Assembly: GCA_964553405.1 (NCBI GenBank)
Contig: CAZKLS010000034.1
Span: 1 to 24,645, forward strand
Direction: 5' to 3'
From: DATIRA01 sp964553405
GTDB taxonomy: Bacteria > Pseudomonadota > Gammaproteobacteria > Steroidobacterales > Steroidobacteraceae
DNA length: 24,645 nucleotides
In this document: positions 1-8,399 of the stretch, in pieces
How positions within the stretch are numbered: position 1 is the stretch's first letter
Layout: every line of letters starts with the position of its first letter
The notes under the pieces: generated by a model
The model's database searches: none
The model's input: the letters and a program-made list of their open reading frames with translations, nothing else
Told to the model about the DNA's origin: nothing
Made by a program: the position numbers and the translations under genes

Positions 1-753
1 GACGAGTTCCGCACGGGTCCCCACGGGCCCGTGGCCCGGAATGATCACCGTCTGGGCGTCGGCGCGATCGAGCACGAGTTCGACAGCCGCGACCAGGCCG
101 GCCAGCGATCCGCCGCTCGAGAGATCGATGAACGGGAAACTGCCGTTGAACCAGACGTCACCCATGTGCACGACGTTGGCGTTACGCCACCAGAGCAACA
201 CGTCGCCGTCGGTATGCGCGTCGAGGACGTGCACGGCGTCCAGCCGGTCCCCGTTCAGGTGCAGGCTGACCTCGTCGGTGAACGTGACGACCGGCAGCGC
301 GGCATCCGCTGCGGCAGGCACTTCGAGCTGCAACGCCTCGATAAACTGCGTGGCGCTCATCCGGGTCCGCACGTTGTCGTGGGCCACGATCACGCCGCCG
401 GAGCGGGCGACCGGCTCGTTGGCGCCGGTGTGATCGGGGTGCCAGTGCGTGTTGATCACGAACCGCACCGGCTCAGACGAAATCACCGCCACGGCCTCGA
501 GCAGGCCCGCCGCGAAGCTGTCCAGGCTGTCGTCCACCAGCACCGTGCCGTCTTCGCCCGTCCAGACGGCGACGTTGCCGCCGCCCCCGAGCAGCACCGA
601 CAGCCCGGGCCGGACGAGCTGGGAGCGGAATTCCACTGCCGGCGGGCCGGCCGCGGGCTCCTCGGCGGCTCGGGCGGCGCCCGCGCTGCCGGGTTGCAGC
701 AGCACGCCGGCCGCGAGCACAAGCAGGGGAATCGGTGAACTTCGTTCGCGCAT
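1..753 (-). CDS. Exported MBL-fold metallo-hydrolase (C-terminus cut by window edge)
   Basis: Translation of the minus strand from the ATG at 753 gives 251 residues without a stop before the window edge, so the C-terminus is missing. Residues 1-27 look like a Sec signal peptide (basic start, Leu/Ala/Val-rich core, cleavage near SAGA-A), placing the enzyme in the periplasm. The metallo-beta-lactamase zinc site is plain: NTHWHPDH (H103, H105, D107, H108), H180 in DAHTDGDV, D199 in HMGD, and PGHGP with H241. The family hydrolyses varied esters, thioesters and lactams; the NTHWHxDHTGAN subgroup includes many uncharacterised periplasmic enzymes, so no substrate is assigned. It diverges from nfeD with an 84-bp gap. 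The start was chosen because it is the first ATG in the frame that holds the zinc motifs and it opens directly into the signal peptide; its Shine-Dalgarno (GAGG) is weak and close. Confidence 0.88.
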   Translation of the reverse strand, partial: MRERSSPIPLLVLAAGVLLQPGSAGAARAAEEPAAGPPAVEFRSQLVRPGLSVLLGGGGNVAVWTGEDGTVLVDDSLDSFAAGLLEAVAVISSEPVRFVINTHWHPDHTGANEPVARSGGVIVAHDNVRTRMSATQFIEALQLEVPAAADAALPVVTFTDEVSLHLNGDRLDAVHVLDAHTDGDVLLWWRNANVVHMGDVWFNGSFPFIDLSSGGSLAGLVAAVELVLDRADAQTVIIPGHGPVGTRAELV

Positions 754-790
754 GTCCTCGCACCCGCCCGGGCGGCCAGCATGAACGCAC

Positions 791-796
791 AGTATA
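791..796 (-). promoter_or_regulatory. Candidate -10 box for the MBL-fold hydrolase gene
   Basis: On the minus strand the sequence reads TATACT, a 5/6 match to the sigma-70 -10 consensus, about 37 nt before the ATG at 753. No convincing -35 element was found at 16-18 bp, so this is a weak prediction. It lies in the 84-bp divergent region shared with nfeD. Confidence 0.35.
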
Positions 797-822
797 GGAC
801 TGACTCGTCGCCCTACGCGCGC

Positions 823-831
823 TGATATGAT
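823..831 (+). promoter_or_regulatory. Extended -10 promoter for nfeD, start point on the ATG
   Basis: The sequence reads TG-A-TATGAT (TG at 823-824, hexamer 826-831), an extended -10 element. A start site 7 nt past the hexamer falls at 838, the A of the nfeD ATG, and there is no Shine-Dalgarno between hexamer and ATG. That arrangement predicts a leaderless mRNA. No clear -35 is present, as is usual for extended -10 promoters. Prediction only. Confidence 0.5.
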
Positions 832-837
832 CCCCTC

Positions 838-2235
838 ATGGGCGCAACACGACCGAGACCGCAGCGCAGCCTGCTGGCCCTGCTGACCGCGATCGCCGGG
901 TTCTGGCTGCTCGGAACCGGCGCCGAGACGGCCGGCGGCAGCGCGGCGCTGGTTCCGATCGACGGCCCGATCGGCCCCGCGACCAGCAGCTTCGTCAAGC
1001 GCAGCCTCGAGGACGCGCGCGAGCAGGGAGACGCGTTCGTCGTACTGACGATCGACACGCCGGGCGGACTCGACACCGCGATGCGGGAAATCGTCCAGGC
1101 GATTCTCGCCTCGGACCTGCCGGTCGTCGGCTACGTGTCGCCCGGCGGGGCACGCGCGGCCAGCGCCGGCACGTTCATCCTGTACGCGAGCCACGTCGCG
1201 GCGATGGCGCCGGCGACCAATCTCGGCGCCGCGACGCCGGTGCAGATCGGTGGTCCCGGCGGCAGCCCGGCCCCCAACGACGGAGACGCCGGCGGGACCG
1301 AAGCCGAGGGCGACGAGGACGGCACGTCGAAGCCAAAGCCGCAGCCCGGCAGCGCGCTCGAGCGCAAGGCCGTCAACGACGCGGTCGCCTACATCCGCAG
1401 CCTCGCCGAGCTGCGCGACCGGAACGCGGACTGGGGCGAGGCCGCGGTACGCGAGGGCGCCAGCCTCTCCAGCAGCCAGGCGCTGGAGCTGGGCGTGATC
1501 GACCTGGTCGCGGGCGACCTGCCCGAACTGCTGAGGGCGATCGACGGCCGCGAGGTCAAGCTGCAGTCCCGCTCGGTCCAGCTGCGGACCGAGGGCGCGG
1601 TGCTCAGGACCGTCGAGCCCGACTGGCGGACCGACCTGCTCTCGCTGCTGACGAACCCGAACGTCGCCTACCTGCTGATGCTCATCGGCATCTACGGACT
1701 GCTGCTCGAGGGCTACAACCCCGGCGCGATTGTGCCGGGCGTCGTCGGCGCGATCTGCCTGCTGCTCGCGCTGTTCGCGTTCCAGGTGCTCTCGGTCAAC
1801 TACGCCGGACTCGCGCTGATCGCGCTCGGGGTCGTGCTGATCGTTGCCGAGACGTTCGTGCCGTCGTTCGGCGCGCTCGGGCTCGGTGGCATCATCGCCT
1901 TCGTGATCGGCTCCGTCATGCTGCTCGACGACGAGGTGCCGGGCTTCGGCATCGCCTGGCAGGTGATCGGCATGATGGCCTTCGCCGGCGCGCTGGTGCT
2001 GCTCGCCATCGTCTCGTTCGCGGTGCGCGCGCGGCGCCGTCCGGTCGTCAGCGGCGCGGAGGGCCTGCTGAACGAGCGGGCCGAGGCGCTGCAGTCGTTC
2101 GACGAACGAGGCAGCGTGCGCGTCCACGGTGAAACCTGGGACGCAGTGAGCCGCGAACCGGTACGGGCGGGCCAGCGCCTGCGCATCGTCAAGGTGGACG
2201 GCCTGACGCTCGAAGTGGAACCGATTAAGGACTGA
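838..2235 (+). CDS. nfeD: NfeD-family membrane-bound serine protease (ClpP-class, long form)
   Basis: 465 residues. After an N-terminal hydrophobic segment (about residues 10-27) comes a ClpP/crotonase-like protease domain (about 37-240): TPGG at 74-77, the nucleophile region GARAASAGT with Ser109, and the general-base Lys177 in ERKAVNDA, the Ser-Lys dyad known from Pyrococcus 1510-N. An acidic, Gly/Pro-rich insert lies between them at about 138-172. Several membrane helices follow (about 275-400), then a soluble OB-fold NfeD domain (about 405-465). Long-form NfeD proteins sit in the inner membrane and work with an adjacent SPFH protein, here the slipin 18 bp downstream; the archaeal homologue cleaves the C-terminal tail of its stomatin. 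The ATG at 838 lacks a Shine-Dalgarno, but an extended -10 lies immediately upstream. The cellular role in bacteria is not well settled (membrane quality control is proposed). Confidence 0.93.
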   Translation: MGATRPRPQRSLLALLTAIAGFWLLGTGAETAGGSAALVPIDGPIGPATSSFVKRSLEDAREQGDAFVVLTIDTPGGLDTAMREIVQAILASDLPVVGYVSPGGARAASAGTFILYASHVAAMAPATNLGAATPVQIGGPGGSPAPNDGDAGGTEAEGDEDGTSKPKPQPGSALERKAVNDAVAYIRSLAELRDRNADWGEAAVREGASLSSSQALELGVIDLVAGDLPELLRAIDGREVKLQSRSVQLRTEGAVLRTVEPDWRTDLLSLLTNPNVAYLLMLIGIYGLLLEGYNPGAIVPGVVGAICLLLALFAFQVLSVNYAGLALIALGVVLIVAETFVPSFGALGLGGIIAFVIGSVMLLDDEVPGFGIAWQVIGMMAFAGALVLLAIVSFAVRARRRPVVSGAEGLLNERAEALQSFDERGSVRVHGETWDAVSREPVRAGQRLRIVKVDGLTLEVEPIKD

Positions 2236-2253
2236 CCCCTGGAGGAACCCCTG

Positions 2254-3015
2254 ATGCTGGGACTCAATTTCGCCACGCTGGCTTTCGTCGTCGTGCTGCT
2301 GGTCGTGCTGGCGACGCAGATCTTCAAGATCCTGAACGAGTACGAACGCGGCGTGATCTTCACGTTCGGCCGTTTCACCGGCGTCAAGGGACCCGGCCTG
2401 ATCATCCTGATCCCGCTGATCCAGCGCATGGTCAAGGTGGACCTGCGGGTCGTCGTGCTCGACGTGCCGACCCAGGACGTGATCTCGCGCGACAACGTTT
2501 CGGTCAAGGTCAACGCGGTCGTCTACTTCCGGATCGTCGACCCGGCCAAGGCGATCATCCAGGTCGCGAACCCGTTCGAAGCGACGAGCCAGCTGGCGCA
2601 GACGACGCTGCGGTCGGTGCTCGGCCAGCACGAACTCGACGAGATGCTCTCCCAGCGCGACAAGCTCAACTCCGACATCCAGCGGATCCTCGACCAGGCG
2701 ACCGACGCCTGGGGCATCAAGGTCGCGAACGTCGAGATCAAGCACGTGGACCTCGACGAGAGCATGATCCGCGCGATGGCGAAGCAGGCCGAGGCCGAGC
2801 GGACGCGGCGCGCCAAGATCATCCACGCCGAGGGCGAGAAGCAGGCGGCCTCGCAGCTGGTCGAGGCGGCCGCGACGCTGGGCGAGGAGCCCGCCGCGCT
2901 GCAGCTCCGTTACCTGCAGACGCTGGCTGACCTTTCCAGCGAGAAGACAACGACGATCGTTTTCCCGATTCCGATAGACATCGTAAAACCGTTCATCAAC
3001 GCGGGCAAAGGCTGA
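2254..3015 (+). CDS. Slipin / stomatin-like SPFH (band 7) membrane protein
   Basis: 253 residues. An N-terminal membrane segment (about residues 5-25) is followed by the conserved NEYERGVIFTFGR entry and an SPFH/band-7 domain (about 28-185), then an Ala/Glu-rich helix typical of oligomerising stomatins (about 172-210) and the conserved C-terminal TIVFPIPIDI segment. Slipins form large oligomeric scaffolds in the inner membrane and are partners and substrates of NfeD proteases; the gene lies 18 bp after nfeD, so the two are surely one operon. GGAGG at 2241-2245 is spaced 8 nt from the ATG, a strong ribosome binding site. The last 24 codons are richer in A/T-ending codons than the rest of the gene. 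The gene ends 11 bp from the convergent hrpA stop. QmcA is a close relative in E. coli, but the NfeD linkage favours slipin. Confidence 0.92.
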   Translation: MLGLNFATLAFVVVLLVVLATQIFKILNEYERGVIFTFGRFTGVKGPGLIILIPLIQRMVKVDLRVVVLDVPTQDVISRDNVSVKVNAVVYFRIVDPAKAIIQVANPFEATSQLAQTTLRSVLGQHELDEMLSQRDKLNSDIQRILDQATDAWGIKVANVEIKHVDLDESMIRAMAKQAEAERTRRAKIIHAEGEKQAASQLVEAAATLGEEPAALQLRYLQTLADLSSEKTTTIVFPIPIDIVKPFINAGKG

Positions 3016-3031
3016 GGCGGCGTCGCTCAGC
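3011..3031. terminator. Inverted repeat spanning both convergent stop codons
   Basis: GCTGAG (3011-3016) and CTCAGC (3026-3031) form a 6-bp stem around a 9-nt loop, and each arm contains the stop codon of one gene (slipin TGA 3013-3015; hrpA TGA on the minus strand, 3027-3029). No T-tract follows on either strand, so any termination would be weak or Rho-assisted. It may simply reflect two convergent TGA codons in G+C-rich context. Confidence 0.25.
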
Positions 3032-6000
3032 GGCTCGCGGCTTCCTGCCGGGCCAGCGCGAGCTGTCGCTCGAGCCGCTGCTCGGAGACGGGCATCAGCG
3101 TCCGCAGTTCCTGGGCGAACAGCGAGACGCGGAACTCCTCGATCATCCACCTGAGCTGGTCGAGCTCGGCGCCGGCCTCGTCGGCCGACGCGGCGGCGTG
3201 CAGCGAGCGCCAGGCCGCTGCGAACGGAGCGACCCGCGCGGCGAGCCTGCGGTCCCGGTCGGGGTCCGCGCGCAGCCGTTCCAGCCGCCGCGCCGCGGCC
3301 CGCAGGTACTTCGGGAGCTGGCCGAACCAGGGCTCCGGCGTCTCACTGACCCAGCCCGGGGCCAGCAACGCATCGGTCGCGGCGCGCACCTCCGCGCAGG
3401 CCGCGGCGAACGCCGGGGCATGCAGCTGGCCGAGCAGCGCTCGCAGGTCCTTGTGGGCGAGAAGCGCATTGCGCAGCACGCGCGTCACCTCGAGGCCGGC
3501 CTCGTAGACCCGCGCCCTGCCCGCGTCGAGCAGTGCGTCGAATTCCGCCGCGTCAACGGGTATCCGGTCGGCCGAACCGAGCACGGCCACCTCGACGGCC
3601 CGATCCGCAGCCTCCTCGATCAGCGCACGGCCCTGCCCCGCGGCCGCGACGAGCAGCGTCAGCTCGCGATCCGAGGCGACCTGCCGCAGCACGAGGTCGC
3701 GCTGCTGCGGCAGCGCGAGCGCCGCGAGCCTCACCACGCCGCGCCGCGTCGCCCGCCGCGCCCGGGCGGCGCTCGGAAAGAGCTCCAGCCGCGCGGATGA
3801 ACCCTCGTCGGCGATGCCAGGGTAGAGCCTGAGCTTCAGTCCGCCGCTCTCGACCACGCACTGCTCCGGCAGTTCGCCGAAGTCCCAGCTCCGCACGCCC
3901 GAGCGCTGCCATTGCCGCCCGCGCCCTGCCGCGGCAGCCGCAGCGCGGCCCGCGACCTTCAGTGACCGCCTGAGTTCCGCGAGGTCCCGCCCCGTGCGCA
4001 ACACGCCGCCGTCCGCGTCGCGAATCCGCAGGTTGAAGCTCAGGTGCCGTGGCAATTCCATCTCCCGCAGCAGACCGGCATCGACCGCGGTGCCGGTCTC
4101 CCGGGTCACGAAGGTCGCGAGAGCTTCCGCCAGCGATCCCGAGGGCTCCGCCTCGAGCGTCGCGAGAAAGCGCTGCGCGGCGTCGGGAATCGGCACGACC
4201 CCGCGCCGCAGCGTCTTCGGCAGGCCGCGCAGCATGGCCGTGACCTTCTCCGGCAGCAGGCCGGGCACGAGCCACTCGAGGCGCTCGGCGTCGATCACGG
4301 GCAAGAGTGGCAACGGCAGGTCGAGGCTGACCCCGTCCGCGGGATTCGTCGGGTCGAACAGGTAGCTGAGCGGAAGCGAATTGCCATCCACGGCCAGGCT
4401 CTCCGGGTAGTCCGCCTCGCTCACCGGCGGCAATGGCCGCGCCAGCAGCACTTCGTCGGGCGCTTCCAGCAGCGACTGCAGGCGGCGTCCCTGGTTGTGC
4501 CACCATCGCTCGAAACTGCCGCGGCTCCCCACCTCGACCGGGATCCGCTCTGCGTAGAACGAGACGAGCCGGTCCTCCGGGGCCAGCAGGTCGCGTCGCC
4601 TGAGCTTCGCTTCCAGCTCCTCGATCTGCGTACGCCGCCGGGCATTGTGCTCGAGGAACGATGCGCGGACACAGCGCCGGTCCGGCACCAGGCCTTCCTC
4701 GATGAACATCCGGTGCGCGGCGACAGGGTCCACCGATGCGAGGCTGACGCGGCGACCGCTGCTCAGAATCCGACCATAGAGACTGACCGTCTCGCGCAAC
4801 ACGCCCATGCCCCGCGCCGCGTCCCACTCTGCATCGGTGTGGGTCCGCCTGACCAGGTGGGCCGCGGCCGACTCGATCCAGGACGGCTGCACCTGCGCCA
4901 CGGTGCGGGCGTAGAGCCGGTGTGTCTCGAGCAGGCTGGCAGCGACGATCCAGCGCGGGTTGCGTCGCTGCAGCGGCGTGCCGGGTGCGATGACGAAGCG
5001 CGTATCACGCGCCCCGAGGTAGGTCCGGCCCTCGTCGAGCACACCGATCCCACCGAGGAAACCGGTCAGGATCGCCTGGTGCAGCACGGCAGGCGGCGCG
5101 GGGGCCGATGCGGCGACCTCGGGCCTGATCAGCTCGCTGAGCTGCGAATGCAGGTCCAGCCACTCGCGCATCCGCGGGTAGGAGAGGAAGTTCTCCTTGC
5201 ACCAGTGGCGCAGCGCGCGCGTGGGCCCCGCTGCGGCGGCCCTGTAGGCAGCCCAGAGGTTGAGTATCGCGATGAAGTCGGATCGCTCGTCGGCGAACAT
5301 CGCGTGCCGCTCGTCGGCCTGCTCGGTCCGGTCCGACGGGCGTTCGCGCGGGTCCTGGATGCTGAGGAACGCGGCGATCACCAGCAGCTCGGTCAGGCAG
5401 CCGTTGCGCTTGCCCTCGAGCAGGATCCGGGCGAGCCGCGGGTCCACCGGCAGTGCGGCCATCTGCCGGCCGAGCCGCGTGATGCGGCGTTCGCCGTCGA
5501 CGGCACCGAGCTCCGCCAGCAACCGGTAGCCGTCGCTCAGCAGCCGTGCATCCGGCGGGTCCAGGAACGGAAACTCCTCGGGCGCCCCGAGCGAGAGCGC
5601 GGCCATCTGCAGGATCAGGCTCGCGAGGTTCGTGCGCAGGATCTCCGGGTCCGTGAACTGCGGCCGCTCGTCGTAGTCCTGCTCCGAATAGAGCCGGATG
5701 CAGATGCCCTCCCCTTCGCGACCGCAGCGCCCCTTGCGCTGGTCCGCGCTCGCCTTCGAGACGGGCTCGATCGGCAGGCGCTGGAACTTCGCGCGCGGGC
5801 TGTAGCGGCTGATGCGCGCGAGCCCGGAATCGACCACGAAGCGGACGCCGGGAATCGTCAGCGAGGTTTCGGCGACGTTGGTCGCGAGGATCGCGCGACG
5901 CCGGGCGTGAGCCGCGAACACCCGCTCCTGCTCGGGCGCCGAGAGCCTCGAGTACAGCGGCAGCACGTCGCGCTCGCCGCGGCCACCGCGCGCCAGCTGG

Positions 6001-6935
6001 TCGCGTACCTCCATGATCTGCTTCTCGCCGGGCAGGAACACCAGCACGTCGCCGGCGATGCCACGTGAATCGGTGTCGAGTTCCTCGAGCGCGCTCTCGA
6101 CCGATTCCGCGAGCGACGGCGCCTCCTCGTCCTCCTCGTGCATGGGACGGTAGCGGACTTCCACCGGCCAGGTCTTTCCCTCGACGCTGACGACCTCGGC
6201 CCCGTCGAAGTACTCGGCGAAGCGTTCGGTCTCGATCGTCGCGGAGGCGACGATCACGCGCAGCTCCGGTCGCGACGGCAGCAGCCGCCGGCAGACGCCG
6301 AGCAGGAAGTCCACGTTCAGGTTGCGCTCGTGCGCCTCGTCGATGATCAGCGTGTCGTAGCGCAGCAGCATCGGGTCCGACTCGAGTTCCCGGAGCAGCA
6401 GGCCGTCCGTCATCAGCTTGACGAGGGTCCGCGGGCTCGTCCGATCGAGGAAACGGACCTGGTAGCCGACGACGTCGCCGCATGCGGTGCCGAGTTCGGC
6501 GCTGATGCGGTTCGCGAGCGTCTGCGCGGCGATCCGGCGCGGTTGTGTATGTCCGATCTGGCCGGTGATGCCCCGGCCGATCTCGAGGCAGATCTTCGGC
6601 AGCTGCGTGCTCTTGCCGCTGCCGGTCGCACCGGCGACGATCGTGACCTGCGAGGACTGGATCGCGCGGATCAGGTCCTCGCGGCGCTGGTGCACGGGCA
6701 ACTGGCCGTCGTAGACGACCTGCGGCAGCGACGACCGCCGCGCAGCCGCCAGCGCCGCGGAACGCTCGACCTGCTGCTCGAGCCGCGCGAAGCGGCGCGG
6801 ATCGATGCGCTGCAGCCTGCGCGGCAGCCGCTCGACGGCCTGCGCGAGCCGGCTGCGATCGAGCAGCATGCACTCGGCGAGCTGCTCCCGCAGTCGCGCG
6901 ACCCGGGCGCCGATGTCCTCGCTGGCCTGGTTCAT
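3027..6935 (-). CDS. hrpA: ATP-dependent RNA helicase HrpA (DEAH box)
   Basis: 1302 residues from the ATG at 6935, almost exactly the length of E. coli HrpA (1300). Superfamily 2 helicase motifs appear in order: Walker A GATGSGKST (102-110), DEAH (199-202), SAT (231-233), TNVAETSLT (352-360) and motif VI QRKGRCGR (399-406). Winged-helix, ratchet and OB-fold regions and a long C-terminal domain typical of bacterial HrpA follow. The protein is cytoplasmic; in other bacteria HrpA acts on mRNA processing and on stalled, collided ribosomes. It is last in the fumC-nudL-mazG-hrpA run, 34 bp after mazG. The frame stays open upstream into mazG, but family similarity begins at MNQASED, so the shorter start is preferred. 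No strong Shine-Dalgarno precedes it, which fits coupling to upstream translation. Confidence 0.96.
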   Translation of the reverse strand: MNQASEDIGARVARLREQLAECMLLDRSRLAQAVERLPRRLQRIDPRRFARLEQQVERSAALAAARRSSLPQVVYDGQLPVHQRREDLIRAIQSSQVTIVAGATGSGKSTQLPKICLEIGRGITGQIGHTQPRRIAAQTLANRISAELGTACGDVVGYQVRFLDRTSPRTLVKLMTDGLLLRELESDPMLLRYDTLIIDEAHERNLNVDFLLGVCRRLLPSRPELRVIVASATIETERFAEYFDGAEVVSVEGKTWPVEVRYRPMHEEDEEAPSLAESVESALEELDTDSRGIAGDVLVFLPGEKQIMEVRDQLARGGRGERDVLPLYSRLSAPEQERVFAAHARRRAILATNVAETSLTIPGVRFVVDSGLARISRYSPRAKFQRLPIEPVSKASADQRKGRCGREGEGICIRLYSEQDYDERPQFTDPEILRTNLASLILQMAALSLGAPEEFPFLDPPDARLLSDGYRLLAELGAVDGERRITRLGRQMAALPVDPRLARILLEGKRNGCLTELLVIAAFLSIQDPRERPSDRTEQADERHAMFADERSDFIAILNLWAAYRAAAAGPTRALRHWCKENFLSYPRMREWLDLHSQLSELIRPEVAASAPAPPAVLHQAILTGFLGGIGVLDEGRTYLGARDTRFVIAPGTPLQRRNPRWIVAASLLETHRLYARTVAQVQPSWIESAAAHLVRRTHTDAEWDAARGMGVLRETVSLYGRILSSGRRVSLASVDPVAAHRMFIEEGLVPDRRCVRASFLEHNARRRTQIEELEAKLRRRDLLAPEDRLVSFYAERIPVEVGSRGSFERWWHNQGRRLQSLLEAPDEVLLARPLPPVSEADYPESLAVDGNSLPLSYLFDPTNPADGVSLDLPLPLLPVIDAERLEWLVPGLLPEKVTAMLRGLPKTLRRGVVPIPDAAQRFLATLEAEPSGSLAEALATFVTRETGTAVDAGLLREMELPRHLSFNLRIRDADGGVLRTGRDLAELRRSLKVAGRAAAAAAGRGRQWQRSGVRSWDFGELPEQCVVESGGLKLRLYPGIADEGSSARLELFPSAARARRATRRGVVRLAALALPQQRDLVLRQVASDRELTLLVAAAGQGRALIEEAADRAVEVAVLGSADRIPVDAAEFDALLDAGRARVYEAGLEVTRVLRNALLAHKDLRALLGQLHAPAFAAACAEVRAATDALLAPGWVSETPEPWFGQLPKYLRAAARRLERLRADPDRDRRLAARVAPFAAAWRSLHAAASADEAGAELDQLRWMIEEFRVSLFAQELRTLMPVSEQRLERQLALARQEAASR

Positions 6936-6969
6936 GAGCTGGAGCCGCCGGCGAGCCGGGCCGGCCGAT

Positions 6970-7755
6970 TCACCGTCCGGACTGCTTCGCCTCGATCCAC
7001 AGCGCCTCGAGTTCGTCGATGCCGACCTGCTCGGGCGACAGGCCACGGCTGGCCAGGCCAGCCTCGATGTGCCTGAACCGCCGCTCGAACTTGCCGTTGG
7101 CCTGGCGCAGCGCTTCCTCCGGATCGATGCCGCAATAGCGCGCCGCCTGCGCGACCGCGAACAGCAGGTCGCCGAGCTCTTCGCGGAGCTTCCCGGCGTC
7201 GCCCTGCGCGAGCGCGTGCCGGCTCTCTGCGACCTCCTCGTCCACCTTGTCCAGCACGGCGCCTGCGCTCTGCCAGTCGAAGCCCACCGCCGCCGCCCGC
7301 CGGCCGAGCTTGGCGGCGCGAGAGAGGGCCGGCAGCGCCCGCGCAACTCCGTCGAGCACGCCCGCGCCGTCGCCGCGCTCGCGTCGCTCCGCCGCCTTGT
7401 GTGCCTCCCAGGCGCGGCTCTGCTGCTGCGAGCTGGCGATGCGCTGGTCGCCGAACACGTGGGGATGGCGCCGCTCGAGCTTGTCCCCGATCCCGGCCGC
7501 GACGTCTTCGAAGTCGAACAGTCCCTGCTCCCGGGCGATCTGCGCCTGGAACACGACCTGGAACAGCAGGTCCCCGAGCTCGTCCCGCACTGCCGCGGGC
7601 TCGTCGCGCTCGATCGCATCGGCCAGCTCGTAGGCCTCCTCCAGCGTATGAGGCGAAATGCTCTGCCAGGTCTGCTCCCGATCCCACGGACAGCCGCCGG
7701 TGGGATCGCGCAGCCGCGACATGATCGCCAGCAGCCGCTCGATCTGTGTACTCAT
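6970..7755 (-). CDS. mazG: Nucleoside triphosphate pyrophosphohydrolase MazG
   Basis: 261 residues (E. coli MazG is 263). The diagnostic N-terminal stretch CPWDREQTWQSISPHTLEEAYE (residues 22-43) is present. Two MazG domains can be seen: the first with EEAYE followed by DELGDLLFQVVFQ, the second near the C-terminus with VDEEVAE followed by REELGDLLFAVAQ; these ExxE...ExxD clusters bind Mg2+. The enzyme hydrolyses NTPs and dNTPs to monophosphates plus pyrophosphate and is a house-cleaning enzyme of the cytoplasm; in E. coli it also modulates ppGpp and starvation survival. Its ATG overlaps the nudL stop (ATGA, 7752-7755), so translation is coupled. The E. coli partner gene pair mazEF is not present here. 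Confidence 0.96.
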   Translation of the reverse strand: MSTQIERLLAIMSRLRDPTGGCPWDREQTWQSISPHTLEEAYELADAIERDEPAAVRDELGDLLFQVVFQAQIAREQGLFDFEDVAAGIGDKLERRHPHVFGDQRIASSQQQSRAWEAHKAAERRERGDGAGVLDGVARALPALSRAAKLGRRAAAVGFDWQSAGAVLDKVDEEVAESRHALAQGDAGKLREELGDLLFAVAQAARYCGIDPEEALRQANGKFERRFRHIEAGLASRGLSPEQVGIDELEALWIEAKQSGR

Positions 7756-8399
7756 GGCTGCTCCAGCAGGCGGCAGAGGTTGACCAGCATGCTGGCGGTG
7801 GCGCCCCAGATCTGGTGCTCGCCGTAGGGGAATTCATAGCTCGTGAAGCCGACGCCCGAGATCCTCCGCTCCCGCTGCACGCGATTGGCCGGGTCGAGGA
7901 TGAACTGCAACGGCACCTCGAACGCCGCCTCGACCTCGGTCAGGTCGAGCCGGAGCTCGAAGCCCGGCTGCACGCAGGCGACCACCGGCGTGACCACGTA
8001 GCCGGAAATCACCAGGTGGTCGGGCAGGTAGCCCGCGAGCGACGCGAACTGTGGCTGCAGGCCGATCTCCTCCGCGGTTTCCCTGAGTGCCGCCTGCCAG
8101 GGTCCGCTGTCCCGCTCCTCGATCCGCCCCCCCGGAAAGCTCACCTGACCCGCGTGCCGTTTCAGGTGCCGGGCGCGACGGGTGAGCAGCACCGTCATGC
8201 CCCCGGGTCGGTCGACCAGCGGCACCATGACCGCAGCCCGCGCGAGTCGCGCGGGAAGAAGCCGTCGCAGCGCTCCCTGGCGCTCGGTGTCGTGGTTGCC
8301 GAGCGCGGCGGCGAGCGGATCGCCGCCCGGCTGCGTACCGCGCAGGCGCGCCTCCACCAGCGGCCGCATCGGTAGCGGATTCAGCGGCTTCGTGTCCAC
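7752..8399 (-). CDS. nudL: NUDIX CoA pyrophosphatase (NudL/YeaB type)
   Basis: 215 residues from a GTG at 8399. It carries the signature of CoA-type NUDIX hydrolases, LLTRRARHLKRHAGQVSFPGG (residues 71-91), followed by the NUDIX box ending RETAEEIGL (106-114). As in E. coli NudL, the first acidic box residue is an Asp (D97) shifted by one from the canonical Glu, a family trait rather than a defect. The expected reaction is hydrolysis of coenzyme A and its thioesters to phosphopantetheine derivatives plus 3',5'-ADP. The GTG directly abuts the fumC stop (TGAGTG) and the gene's stop overlaps the mazG start. An ATG at codon 11 is an alternative start, but the direct junction with fumC favours the GTG. 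Confidence 0.92.
   Translation of the reverse strand: MDTKPLNPLPMRPLVEARLRGTQPGGDPLAAALGNHDTERQGALRRLLPARLARAAVMVPLVDRPGGMTVLLTRRARHLKRHAGQVSFPGGRIEERDSGPWQAALRETAEEIGLQPQFASLAGYLPDHLVISGYVVTPVVACVQPGFELRLDLTEVEAAFEVPLQFILDPANRVQRERRISGVGFTSYEFPYGEHQIWGATASMLVNLCRLLEQP

Noticed and set aside
4044..6068. A plus-strand open frame of 674 codons antisense to hrpA.
   Set aside because: Shadow of hrpA in a G+C-rich genome; no motif, no ribosome binding site, low-complexity translation.
6936..7619. The hrpA reading frame stays open for 228 codons upstream of the chosen start, inside mazG.
   Set aside because: The extra part is Arg/Ser-rich shadow sequence opposite-frame to a complete MazG; the 1302-residue form matches the family length and start.
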